From the NCBI RefSeq assembly GCF_026262505.1, contig NC_067205.1:27482556-27546555 (forward strand): a stretch of DNA of 64,000 nucleotides, given 5' to 3'. The DNA is from Trichomonas vaginalis G3 (taxonomy: Eukaryota > Parabasalia > Trichomonadida > Trichomonadidae). Made by a program: the position numbers and the translations under genes. The notes beneath the pieces were generated by a model. The model saw only the letters and a list, made by a program, of their open reading frames with translations, was not told the DNA's origin and searched no databases. Of the stretch, positions 28,886-38,605 are shown piece after piece. Numbering within the stretch: the first letter of the stretch is position 1; the number at the start of each line of letters is the position of its first letter.

Positions 28886-30930
28886 GGCTTTCCTGACTCA
28901 TTCAATGAGTAGTAAAGCTCGTTGTCAGAGCCATAAACGAAAGTTGGTTTTCCTGGTGTTTGTACAACCTGAGAAACAGGAGCAGCACCGAGAATTGCAG
29001 CTGTTTCTGGGTCTTGTATTGAACCAGAAACTGTTCTGTAGCCCATTCCGCATGAAAGACATTTTGTGCATCTCCTTGCAGCTGCTGCTTCATCGAATTC
29101 TTGTGTCATGTGCTTAATCAACGTTTCAAGTCTCTTCACATCATCAGTAGTTGCAAATTTGCCATCATTTCCTTCTTTTGCCTGAACCATTTGAACAACA
29201 TTTCCGAGACTTGACTTGAACTTCTCGAAAAGTCTTTCAATCAATGATCTGTCTGGGCGATCATTCAAATATCTTGCCAATTTCTTGAGTTCTTCATTTG
29301 TATTGGCATTTTGACTGGAGAGTTGCTGTTCAAGAGCTGCAAGACGTTGTCTGAGTTGAGAAATTGCTTCATTTGGATCTGATGATGGTAAATCTGGTAA
29401 TGGTTGCAAGTTTGATTGCCTAGGAGATGTCTTTTGTGAAGATGATGGTGGTCTGACTGGTAAATCTTCATTTTCATTGGAGTTTTTGTGATCTGATGAT
29501 TGAGATTTGTTGTTTGAAGAGTTTGTGTTGTCTTTGGTGGAAATTTGATCTTTAGAGCTTGATTTAGTAACAATGTTACTTGAATTAGCATCAGAGGAAC
29601 GTGTTTCTGGATTAATATTTGAAATTTGTTTTTGAGTATCTGAATTTCCTGAATTACTATGGATCTGATTGTCATTTGATCTTGAAACGCCTGATTGTGA
29701 TGGTCCAGAACTCGATTGCTGGCTCTGATTGTTGTTATTTGATGAATTTTGGTTGTTATTGGCATAGTTTTGATTTCCTAAATTATTTACATTTGTTCTA
29801 TCATTACTTGATGACATTTGTTGTTGATTTACAGAATTTTGAGGTGAATTAATTTGAGATGAGGAATTATCTGAATTTCCTGAAGAAACTTGTGGTGCAA
29901 CAAAGTTTCTTTCAATAGAAGCTCCACAACGATGATCATGACCAGATGATTGAGAATTGTTATTTTGATTTTGGTTATTCTTAAGATCTCTTAATGCTTT
30001 TTCGATATTGGAGATTGATTCTTCAGCTGTATTCAGTCTCCTTCCTAACACTCCGATCTTATCACTGAGATTTGAGTCGAAATTCTGAGAATTATTAGAA
30101 TTTTGTTTATTTTCTCCATTTTGCACTGTATTAGATGGTGTATTTTGTCCTGAAGTCGACGGAGATTGGAACTGAGCGTTTTCTAAAGCTCTAATACGAT
30201 CTGTATTATTTTGGATTTTATCTGAATTATTTTGAATCATTTGCTTAAGTTCATTAAGTGTATTAGGATCAAAATTAAATGAATTTGCATTGTTGTTGCT
30301 ATTTCCTGCATTATTTGAATTAGATTCAATATTTACAGGATTTTCATTATTTTGATTAATTTCCTTGTTTGTGGTGTCTTGGCTATTTGATTGTGAAGCA
30401 TTTTCTGCTGATGTTATGGTATTTTCTGGATATTTTCTTTGTTCAAGTTCATTTATACGTGTTTCATGGTCTTTTAGTGTATTATCGTGTGCTGAAACCT
30501 TATCATTGATGCCTTGTATTTCCTGATTAAGTTTTTCTTCTAAATTCTGTAAATCTTGTGTCAGTTTAGAAATTTGAGCATCATGTGTTTCTATCTTATC
30601 ATTTGTATCATTGAACTGTGCCTGGACCTTGTCATCATTGTCTTTGATGAGTTGCTGTAATTCTTCTGCTTTCTGATTGAATGATTTTTCTAATGCATCA
30701 ATTTTAGAATCAGTATCTGCTTTGTTATTTTCAACTGTTTCGCGAAGTGATTCAAGGTCTGTTTTGTCTGTTTTAGAAGGTAACGTTTCGAGGATTGTAT
30801 TAATACTTTTTTCGTGTTTGCCAATTAAGTCTAAAATATCCTCTAATACTTTCTGAAGAGGACTTATTGAAAATGTCATAGGAATGAGACCTCCTTCATG
30901 TATCCGATTTCGAATTTCTTCTTCAGCCAT
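28846..30930 (-). CDS. Asn/Ser-rich coiled-coil protein, 694 aa (possible axonemal DUF4795-like)
   Basis: The start at 30930 is preceded by an initiator-like TCAATTTTTC. Residues about 15-170 form a regular coiled coil (NKADTDSKIDALEKSFNQKA, NDDKVQAQFNDTNDKIETHD). The middle is a 300-residue Asn/Ser/Gln-rich low-complexity region. The C-terminus regains helices (ISQLRQRLAALEQQLSSQ) and ends in an ordered part with RRCTKCLSCGMGYRTVSG, two CxxC-like pairs that recall the cysteine motif after coiled coils in DUF4795 proteins such as QRICH2 of flagella. That match is tentative. Its duplicated 3' end lies just downstream. Confidence 0.6.
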   Translation of the reverse strand: MAEEEIRNRIHEGGLIPMTFSISPLQKVLEDILDLIGKHEKSINTILETLPSKTDKTDLESLRETVENNKADTDSKIDALEKSFNQKAEELQQLIKDNDDKVQAQFNDTNDKIETHDAQISKLTQDLQNLEEKLNQEIQGINDKVSAHDNTLKDHETRINELEQRKYPENTITSAENASQSNSQDTTNKEINQNNENPVNIESNSNNAGNSNNNANSFNFDPNTLNELKQMIQNNSDKIQNNTDRIRALENAQFQSPSTSGQNTPSNTVQNGENKQNSNNSQNFDSNLSDKIGVLGRRLNTAEESISNIEKALRDLKNNQNQNNNSQSSGHDHRCGASIERNFVAPQVSSGNSDNSSSQINSPQNSVNQQQMSSSNDRTNVNNLGNQNYANNNQNSSNNNNQSQQSSSGPSQSGVSRSNDNQIHSNSGNSDTQKQISNINPETRSSDANSSNIVTKSSSKDQISTKDNTNSSNNKSQSSDHKNSNENEDLPVRPPSSSQKTSPRQSNLQPLPDLPSSDPNEAISQLRQRLAALEQQLSSQNANTNEELKKLARYLNDRPDRSLIERLFEKFKSSLGNVVQMVQAKEGNDGKFATTDDVKRLETLIKHMTQEFDEAAAARRCTKCLSCGMGYRTVSGSIQDPETAAILGAAPVSQVVQTPGKPTFVYGSDNELYYSLNESGKPFVSPRNNPPASK

Positions 30931-31480
30931 TTTTTTTTATTTTTATCAACGAGAAAAATTGAAACTGATGATATCTTTACATGAGCTGATGTAAAATGAT
31001 GATCTGATATACATAGCAGCACTGTCATCAAGCCATCCTCCTATAGCATGCATCAGATCATGATGTGTTTGTATGAATAATATCTCACCATTAAAACAAG
31101 TAGTTTGACTTTAAAACTAGAATCACAAACTAGTTTCTATGTTATATATTGCTATAATCTATGATAATGTTACATTTTTTGCAAATATATTTCTTATTGA
31201 ATCAGATTCTATATACTTTTTGTTGTTCTAATTAGAACATGATAAAAAATATGCATGATGTCATGAATTTTAATCTAAATTTATAAAAAATATCCAAAAG
31301 AATTCAATCGTTGATAGTTTTCTATCATAATATAGATCATCTTTCTTTGAACGTATCTATAATTAATGTGATATAATGTTAAGATCTGATAATAAAATTT
31401 CAATATTTGTTTTTGAGGAAAAATAACAATGAAATATCAATATTTTAATATAATAGTAAAACAGTATTCTCTTTGATTCT
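30931..31480. other. Intergenic host sequence between divergent genes
   Basis: 550 bp between divergent starts, likely holding both promoters. No conserved hairpin or repeat was seen. Confidence 0.35.
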
Positions 31481-31488
31481 TCATTTTT
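31481..31488 (+). promoter_or_regulatory. Initiator-like element
   Basis: TCATTTTT sits 5 bp before the ATG at 31493. Trichomonas core promoters use an initiator (TCA+1 Y...) within a few to some tens of bases of the start codon. Similar TCACTC elements lie just before the starts at 41237 and 45760. Confidence 0.55.
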
Positions 31489-31492
31489 AAGA

Positions 31493-32845
31493 ATGTCTAA
31501 TGAAGAGCGATCTCAATATGGAAATCCAATTCCAGAAGAATTCTATCATTGTATTAATATTGAAGATGCCGTATATAGTCTTACACCAGAAAACTTAGAT
31601 CGTCTCGCTAACATTCTTAAAGATAAACCAGAAAGTTATCACGATTACGTATATAGGTGCATTGCATCAGCTACCCGTTGTCATATTTTCAGCATGAAAT
31701 TATATGGTCAGCTGTGGTTTGCTCTTGGCTGGGAACAAAAATACGTCAGTGATCATAATTTCGATAAATACGTTGCCTTAATATCAGAAAACCCAAAATT
31801 TTGCGATAACCCTTCTATAACTTTCGAATCAACTCCTTTACGTTACGAAAGGCCTCCGATGTGTGATTTATTTTTACTAATTTTTAAGAACCAGGTCACC
31901 GAAATACAAGAAATCGTTAATAATGATCCCAGTATCGTCAATAAAATGTATTTCTTTGAAGGATATAATGTTAATTCTGTTGATTTCTGTGCATTAATAG
32001 GAAACTACTTAATATTCCAGTACTTTGTTAACAAAGGTGGTGAAATTACTGATTCAACTGTCGAATATGCAGTAAGAGGAGGAAATATCAACATTATTCA
32101 CTTTTTAGTTCAAAATGGCTACATGTTAAACGACTGCGTTGATGTTGCTATTGAATTTCATCATACAAGGATTGCAGAATTACTAATTCGAAACTATCCA
32201 AGCGAAGAAATGATTGCAAAATGCTTAAAGGCAGCTTTACGAGGATATAATACTCAAGGCTTATACCTTCTGAAGATATTTGGTCTAGATTTTGATCATG
32301 ATGACTTTTCTAATCAATTTGTTCCATATTATGCAGCTCAATACGGAAATCTTGTTTTAACAAGGTATATGATAGAAAAGAATGGCTTCTTTATTAATAA
32401 AATTAATAGATCTGGGTATTCTGCCCTTCATTACGCTGTCAGATCTGAAAATCTCGAATTAATAAAATATCTTATCACAAAAGGAGCGAATATCAACATC
32501 AGAACTGGTATGGGAGAAATTGTTGAACATAAATTTCAGCCCTGGCAGAAAGAAGAAGAAGTTTATGAGATAAAATTCACAAATAAACTTCCATTTGTCA
32601 CAAATTACAACTTTGACCCATATTCTAGATCACAAGATAAGAATTTTTACGAAAAAAATGGAATGACACCATTAATTCTTGCTGTTCGTGAAAGTTCTCA
32701 GTGGGTTAGTGATTATTTGTTAGAAATCGGTGCAGATCCAACAATTAAAGATAACAGAGGCAATGATTACTATTATTATATAAATAGAATCCAACAATTT
32801 GCTGAAGAGGAAGAAGATTTTTACGATGAAATATCTTCTTCTTAA
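31493..32845 (+). CDS. Ankyrin/DUF3447 repeat protein, 450 aa
   Basis: Residues about 1-150 are an N-terminal helical region (NLDRLANILKDKPESYHDYV, FKNQVTEIQEIVNNDPSIV) typical of DUF3447 ankyrin proteins. The following repeats include VEYAVRGGNINIIHFLVQNG, AVRSENLELIKYLITKGA, GMTPLILAVRESSQWVSDYL and IGADPTIKDNRGN. Trichomonas vaginalis carries hundreds of such proteins; their role is thought to be scaffolding, with targets unknown. The open frame is complete from the ATG at 31493 behind an initiator element and ends with an acidic tail. Confidence 0.8.
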   Translation: MSNEERSQYGNPIPEEFYHCINIEDAVYSLTPENLDRLANILKDKPESYHDYVYRCIASATRCHIFSMKLYGQLWFALGWEQKYVSDHNFDKYVALISENPKFCDNPSITFESTPLRYERPPMCDLFLLIFKNQVTEIQEIVNNDPSIVNKMYFFEGYNVNSVDFCALIGNYLIFQYFVNKGGEITDSTVEYAVRGGNINIIHFLVQNGYMLNDCVDVAIEFHHTRIAELLIRNYPSEEMIAKCLKAALRGYNTQGLYLLKIFGLDFDHDDFSNQFVPYYAAQYGNLVLTRYMIEKNGFFINKINRSGYSALHYAVRSENLELIKYLITKGANINIRTGMGEIVEHKFQPWQKEEEVYEIKFTNKLPFVTNYNFDPYSRSQDKNFYEKNGMTPLILAVRESSQWVSDYLLEIGADPTIKDNRGNDYYYYINRIQQFAEEEEDFYDEISSS

Positions 32846-33326
32846 TATATTTAACTTTTTAATTTGTTTTGTTGCTTTAAACTATATTTGTTGTTGTATA
32901 AATACATTTCCTTAAAAATCATCTCCAATTAAATGAATTAAATGAAATCCTCTCACTTTTCTTGCGCGTTTAGGTCATATAGACTAAATTCATGATAAAA
33001 CTCTTAATATTTTTGTATGGAACTCGTTTTTCTGATTATTTTGTTGTTTCAAACAAAAACTATTACGATATAATGATTTTCATTATTTGTATTTCAGATA
33101 ATTGCGATATAATTTTAATAAGAGAGACAATGTCAAAGAGATCTGATTAATGCTGTTTGATTACCAATGTTGATGTCTTATATAATAAATTGTGCGCAAT
33201 TTTGATTCCATTCAACATTTGGACTCCATTTTAAAAGCTTGACTACTTGAAATATTCATTAGTTCATTAACAAGAAATCATTATTTCTAAGTAGAAAACA
33301 ACATTGTGATTATTATAGCTAATGCA
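32846..33326. other. Intergenic
   Basis: About 480 bp, AT-rich, with no gene or strong repeat. Confidence 0.3.
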
Positions 33327-33425
33327 TCTAGAACATGTGTATTCTTTTAATATTTTTTGTTGCTAAATGAAGAGGTGTTTTACCTTTTTCTATTCCCATT
33401 TGATGAATTAAAATTGAACGAAATT
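33327..33425 (-). pseudogene. Ankyrin-repeat remnant
   Basis: The minus strand reads GIEKGKTPLHLATKNIKR, the core of a single ankyrin repeat, with no open gene around it. It is a fragment of the same family as the 31.5 kb and 22.1 kb entries. Confidence 0.5.
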
Positions 33426-33489
33426 ATAATGAAAACATCAAAAAAAAATCAAAATAATTATGAAATTAATATTTAAATTTTAAATCTGT

Positions 33490-34431
33490 TTAAGGGGCTT
33501 CTGCATCATTTCCTTTCTTGGCCTTAAAAACAAAGAGCCAAACAAGAACGCCAACGATAATTCCAACGACAACAATAACGCCAATCACAATTCCGGCTAT
33601 TGCGCCACCTCCAAGTTTACCATCGGAAGAATCTCCTTCCTTTGAAGAAGAAGCTTCGTTTTTGAGATCACCAAGTGCGAAAAGGTCGGCTTTTTGAGGG
33701 ATCCAGCCAGCAAAATCAGGGAACCATAATTTGTCGCCTTCTGTTGTACTTTCATATGTGATTGTAGCTTTAACTTCGGCGTTTTCGCCTGCATTTTCAT
33801 GTAGGCCTCCATATGCTGTACCTGGACCTGTAATTGTGACTTCATTAGGAGCTTTATTTTCATCTTCGGGTTTATCAGCTACATCATGAATTTGTACTTT
33901 ATCTTTTGGTTCACCAACAACTTTGATGGTATTCTTTGTTAGAAATCCTGGATAAATAATGATTCCACGTTTCAAATCAACTTCAAACTTACCACTCTTT
34001 AAGGAAGTAAGATAAAGTCTTTGGTCAATTTTCTCATCTTCATCTTCTATTGCATATGAAGGCATAGCCTCTGTTTTTATTTGGATCTTGCATTCTTTGG
34101 AGCTATTAGCGCACTTGACAGTAGCTGTATATCCATCTTCTGATACCATTGATGGATTATTAAAGAAAAATGGGTTCTTTACAGTCTTAATGGGTTTTGA
34201 AAGATCCGACATTTTATACTAATCAGCTGTGATTTCAGATTGGCTAGCTAATGAATAAGAATAGGCTGAAATCTCTCGGCATTCACCTGCTTTTAATGTT
34301 AACTCTACTATTTCATCTAATGATTTCAACTCATTATCAACGATTGTTGGGCAATCCTTAAAATTGTTTTCATCTAATTTAATCCTCTTATTTCTAAGGC
34401 TACTTGCAATGCATAGAAATGCGCTTAACAT
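33490..34431 (-). pseudogene. Surface membrane protein with signal peptide, TM anchor and an in-frame stop
   Basis: An N-terminal stretch MLSAFLCIASS is a likely signal peptide, though short. An ectodomain of about 270 residues contains the beta-rich segments YLTSLKSGKFEVDLKRGIII and ATITYESTTEGDKLWFPDFA. A C-terminal anchor GAIAGIVIGVIVVVGIIVGV is followed by a short basic tail (FKAKKGNDAEAP). This is the layout of a family of single-pass surface proteins in Trichomonas vaginalis. A TAG stop at 34,219-34,221 divides the frame near residue 70, with coding continuing in the same frame. It is either a pseudogene or an assembly error. Confidence 0.55.
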
Positions 34432-34589
34432 TAGTAAAAATGAACTGGAAAAAAAATTATGAATGCATTCTCAAATTCCTTACGACTTTAATTCAATTTC
34501 TGAAAAAAGTCTCAACACAATTTTCAATGCTCGATTTTTAAAATTTATTTAAAAATGGAGTTTATATTGAAATAGTCTTGAGACACTAA
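34432..34589. other. Short intergenic stretch upstream of the surface protein
   Basis: 158 bp with no clear initiator. The next feature is a hairpin array. Confidence 0.3.
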
Positions 34590-34792
34590 ATTTCATCAGA
34601 CTTTTCAGAGGATTGAGTTGTTACACAATCCTCTGAAAAGTTTGAAGAAATTAACTAATTCTCTTGCATTCAATATACAATTTTCAATTTTTAATTGAAA
34701 ATTGTATTATTGAAGGCAAGAGGATGCAGTTTTCTTGCACAACATTTGAATTACAATTCAAAATTGAAATTCAAAAAGTGCAAGAAAAGTGC
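34590..34792. repeat. Short hairpin array (three palindromes)
   Basis: Three back-to-back inverted repeats: 34590-34615 with 34626-34651 (26-base arms with three mismatches, 10-base loop), 34661 to about 34722 (about 29-base arms, one or two mismatches), and 34726-34740 with 34778-34792 (15-base arms, one mismatch). The first arm word CTTTTCAGAGGATTG recurs at 43,936 at the edge of the large array, so these belong to the same family. Neither TIRs nor a target duplication were identified for this one. Confidence 0.75.
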
Positions 34793-35157
34793 TAAATTTA
34801 AACGATTTTTACATGTTTCATCTATTTTTGGAATGAATGATAGTGACTCAAATAGCAAAATAAATTCTTGAAACTATAATTCTGAGTATTTGAATAACGG
34901 TCATTTCGTCAACTTTTTATTCTGGACTAAACTACAGTTTGGAAATATCTAAATTTAAATTAAAGAAAATTCAATCATGAATATCTTTAAGACAGTGTGG
35001 AAAATAATAATTAATGATATTATTTCTAAAATTCAATGACGCGAAAATCGAATTTTGATTTAATGATATTTTCTTTCAATTAGTATTTTAATAGGTGAAA
35101 TTTAATTATAAAACATTTTTTAAATAAATTATGAAAATCACAAAAAAAATAAGAAAA
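34793..35157. other. Intergenic, AT-rich
   Basis: About 365 bp with long A/T runs and no recognised feature. Confidence 0.3.
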
Positions 35158-36336
35158 TTAAGCTTGAATATCTTCAACAACATCAACATCTTGAACATCA
35201 TCAACAACATCATCAGCCACATCAGCAATAACATTATTTAACGATGTTGGATTTTGATTTTCCTGATTTTGTTGATTTGTTTCTTTTTCATCATCTTTTG
35301 GAGCATTTTCGATTTGTTCTTGGTTGTTTTCACCTTGTTTGGCTTCTTGGTCTATTTTTTCATCATTATTTTCATTTTCTTGATTTTCATTGGAATTTTC
35401 TTGCTTATTATCTTCTTTGTTATCCTCTTCCTCATTTTCATTATCTTTGTGTTGTTGTGGACCTTCGTACTTTGGTTTTTCGCTTGGATCTGGTAATTCT
35501 TTTCCCTGAAGATGATCTGCAATGATAGACCTCTGGTAGTTGATGATTTTATTAAGATAAGCTATGGCGACATCGTATTCTTCGTTTTCTTTTTGACTTA
35601 ATTCGTTATATTTGTTTAATTTGTTTTGATGACGTTCATTTGCATCTTTGACCTCTTGTATTGAGCACTCTATTGATTCACCATCGTTCTCACGTGTGAG
35701 AATTACTGATTCGTTCTTAGTTCTGTAGCATTTTGTTTGATACGCTTTAATTTTATCGATAAGGTTAGTATTTTCTTGTTGTAATTGACTTAATTCGAAT
35801 TCTTTGTCTTCTATTGATGACTGTGAGGCTTTTTTGTCTGCATTTGTAAAAAGTGTTTGGTAATTTTTGTTTCTTGAGGAAGATTCACCCAAATTGTCTT
35901 GTATTCTTTGGTATTCGGCAAACGCAATTAATATTTCTGTGCGAAGCTCTTCAACATAGCAGTTTCTGTCATCTTTCTCCATTTGTTCAAGTTGTTGATT
36001 CAATGTGTCAAGTGTATTTTGCGCACTGGTTACACTATGTGAGAGATTGTTGATTGTCGATTGACGTTTGTTCTGGACACCAGAAACGCTTGCTTTTGGT
36101 CCTGTAGTGTGAGCAATCACTTTAGATTGCTGGTTGATTCTGTCTTTAGTTCGGCTGAGTTGTGTTTTCAGGATTTTGATTTCCTGATCGAGTTTTGCGT
36201 TCTTAATTTTAAGGTCATAAATATCTGATGGTTTTCTTTGAGGTCTCTGCGAAGTAGAAATAGAACCTGTAGAACTCCTTAGAGATGGTCTTCCGCCATA
36301 TCCATTGTTAGAAAGAAGAGGTGTAATTGGTTTCAT
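35158..36336 (-). CDS. Coiled-coil protein with acidic Gln/Asn/Glu-rich tail, 392 aa
   Basis: Residues about 45-290 form a coiled coil (DLKIKNAKLDQEIKILKTQL, TSAQNTLDTLNQQLEQMEKD). The last 100 residues are low-complexity and acidic (NENEEEDNKEDNKQENSNEN). The N-terminus is Ser/Thr-rich (RSSTGSISTSQRPQRK) like many cytoskeletal adaptor proteins. No enzyme motif is seen. Open frames on the opposite strand are caused by the biased codons. Confidence 0.65.
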   Translation of the reverse strand: MKPITPLLSNNGYGGRPSLRSSTGSISTSQRPQRKPSDIYDLKIKNAKLDQEIKILKTQLSRTKDRINQQSKVIAHTTGPKASVSGVQNKRQSTINNLSHSVTSAQNTLDTLNQQLEQMEKDDRNCYVEELRTEILIAFAEYQRIQDNLGESSSRNKNYQTLFTNADKKASQSSIEDKEFELSQLQQENTNLIDKIKAYQTKCYRTKNESVILTRENDGESIECSIQEVKDANERHQNKLNKYNELSQKENEEYDVAIAYLNKIINYQRSIIADHLQGKELPDPSEKPKYEGPQQHKDNENEEEDNKEDNKQENSNENQENENNDEKIDQEAKQGENNQEQIENAPKDDEKETNQQNQENQNPTSLNNVIADVADDVVDDVQDVDVVEDIQA

Positions 36337-37081
36337 TTTTTTTTCCTAAAAAATGTTCGTTATTTTACTCCGATGTCACTTTTGAGCACAATATTTTTCA
36401 AGTTTCTAGAACGGATAACAGAAATAACTAAAATATGAATGAATTGTTCGATTTTTTAGCAAGAAATATACTTGGTATACTTACTAGCATTCATTCTTGG
36501 AGACCTCAAGGTTCTTTTCGAGTGAAAAGAGAAAATAGTTCATATGACCAAAAAAAAATTAACATCTGATGATTAAATTCCTTTTCAATAGGGTAAAAAA
36601 TAGCCGAGTCACTTTTTGAATTCTCTAAAAAATTTTATAAAAAAATGCTCATATGATAATAAAAATAGATTTTTACTAGTAAAGTAGGTGAGATAACTCA
36701 TGAAAATCTCGTAAGTCTGTAGGAGAGCATGAGACAAAGATTTTGGAAGAAGTTCGTGGGGGAACTTTAAGGTAATTAAGGATATTTATTTTGCGATAAC
36801 CTAAATTGAGCTTTGAATCAAAGGGGAATAGGCCTTGCCTTTGAGTAGAAATGTTGTGTTGGATTTTCCAGAAGAGCAAATCAATCTGTCTTCATAGGTT
36901 TAGAGCTCGGGGGCTCCATTTGGAAATAAATTGAGATAAAATTTTGAATAGTTGTAATTTAGATAAAATGTAATTATTATAATCATATGAGTATTTTTTA
37001 TAAAATTATTTTAGATAATTCAAAACGTGACACAGATATTTTTTTCGACGCCTGCATTGAAAAAGAACTAAAATATCAGAA
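36337..37081. other. Intergenic with a decayed stretch
   Basis: About 745 bp. A minus-strand stretch near 36,660-36,900 is open in one frame with a few stops (contains LPKSLSHALLQTYEIFMSYL), with no recognised family. Near 37,026 a word GTGACACAGATATTTTT resembles the end of the hairpin at 37,082-37,140. Confidence 0.3.
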
Positions 37082-37140
37082 TGTGACTTTTTGACTTTTT
37101 GAGCGGAGCGAAGCGGAGCTCAAAAAGTCAAAAAGTCACA
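37082..37140. repeat. Perfect 23-bp hairpin with GAGCGAAGCG loop
   Basis: The arms at 37082-37104 and 37118-37140 are exact reverse complements (TGTGACTTTTTGACTTTTTG then AGC). The loop GGAGCGAAGCGGA is GC-rich and related to the GCGAAGC hairpins inside Polinton 1 genes. Its end word GTCACACGGATATTTTT resembles GTGACACAGATATTTTT 60 bp upstream. Confidence 0.8.
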
Positions 37141-37157
37141 CGGATATTTTTAATTTA

Positions 37158-38155
37158 TTATGTTAAACTAGAGAAATTTACTGCTTCAACAAATGAAGTT
37201 TTATAAACTTTGTTAATAATAATTTTGATGTCTTTCAAATCTAATTCATCTTCTTTAAATTTTTTACGTGAATCTTTTTTATTTTTTCCTAAATTTGCAG
37301 CAGGACAATAATACGTCGAATAATGAGATATAAATGAATCTAATGGTTGAATTAATTCATATCTAATTGGATCACCATTTACAGTTTGAGTTACATTGTT
37401 TTCATTAAAGTAACAATTATCAACAATATTTGGTCTTGGATAAAATAAATAGTTTCCTTTATTTCCTATGAATGAACAACTTAAAAATGTAGTTGAATGA
37501 TCAGAACAATAAATTATTGAATAATAATTTCCTGTAAATTCATTGTTTAAATAATTACATTTTGTAATATTACAATCATTATTGAATAGTGAACCAACTT
37601 CTGTAGATGATGAATTTGATGCTGTTGTGAAATTAATAATTCCTGTTTCTGTTGGACCTGTAATGATATATGCAGCATAATAAGTAGTTTTGTGATTAGA
37701 TGTATTCATATTACTTACTTGGATATCTCCATACATATGATAAAGAGAAGCCCTGAATCCACTGCATTGTGAAACTGAACATTCAAACGCATAACTTTTG
37801 TTGTAACTATTATAAGCTGATTCAATGAAATATCCACATCCTTTATTGGTACTTTTTGAAAGTAATAAACAAATATGAACTAAGACACAGTCAGATTGGT
37901 AGATATAGAATGATCCACCTTTTTCTGGGGAGCTATTATTGTAAAATGTGCATGTTTCGAGTAATACTTTGCTGCTAGAATTAAGGGAAATTGATGTATT
38001 TTCGTAATGGAAAGAAAATATTGTATGATGAATGTAATAATTGCCATTTCCAGATATAGTTTCGTTCTCATTTTTATTATTATACTCAACTGTACCGTAA
38101 TATTCTGAAAAACTTCTTTGAAGTTGTATAAAGTGCTTCTGAGTGATTGATTTTG
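37158..38155 (-). pseudogene. Pmp-like (beta-helix) surface protein fragment
   Basis: The minus-strand frame reads with beta-helix repeats of Pmp type: ETCTFYNNSSPEKGGSFYIY, CNITKCNYLNNEFTGN, LSCSFIGNKGNYLFYP and a C-terminal charged part. Polymorphic membrane-like proteins with right-handed beta-helices form a large surface family in Trichomonas vaginalis. The frame is open upstream to a stop near 38157 without an initiating ATG in its first half, and no C-terminal membrane anchor follows. It is a 5'-truncated copy. The region from 37,158 to 37,736 has an ATG but covers only the last part. Confidence 0.6.
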
Positions 38156-38191
38156 TTTAATTCGCATTTCTGAGTATTTGTTCATGTGCAT

Positions 38192-38605
38192 AATCTTGGA
38201 ATTATCGCTAAATATAGTTTTGGTGCTGTCGGGACTCCAAATTTGACTTCCCTATGGAAAATGTTTTTTTTTTACTTTTACCCTCCCGAAATAACTTGTT
38301 GATATCGATAGAGCAACACTATGATTGGCCAGATCAAAGGCTACATAGTATCCAAACTAGAAGATAATGATACTTTTGTAATTATTCTCCGAACTTTTAA
38401 ATGAGATGCATCGCACTCATCAGTCCTTTAAAAAGATATAATATCATTGGCAATAAGTTAATAATATCATATATTTTAATGAACGAAATTGAAATGCAAG
38501 ATTAGCACAAGACAAAATCAAATTCTAACAAACAATTATGACTGATAAGTCTAAAAAATAATTGTAGATATAAGATATAAAAAAATATATTTAATATAAA
38601 AAAAA
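38192..38605. other. Intergenic, AT-rich
   Basis: About 410 bp between the Pmp-like fragment and the end of the HECT gene, with no feature recognised. Confidence 0.3.

Noticed and set aside
29265-29765. A minus-strand 166-codon frame inside the 694-aa gene
   Set aside because: Another frame of low-complexity Asn/Ser codons, without any ordered sequence.
36660-36900. Possible protein kinase-like fragment
   Set aside because: A short PEL-like string in one frame gave the impression, but no other kinase motif follows.
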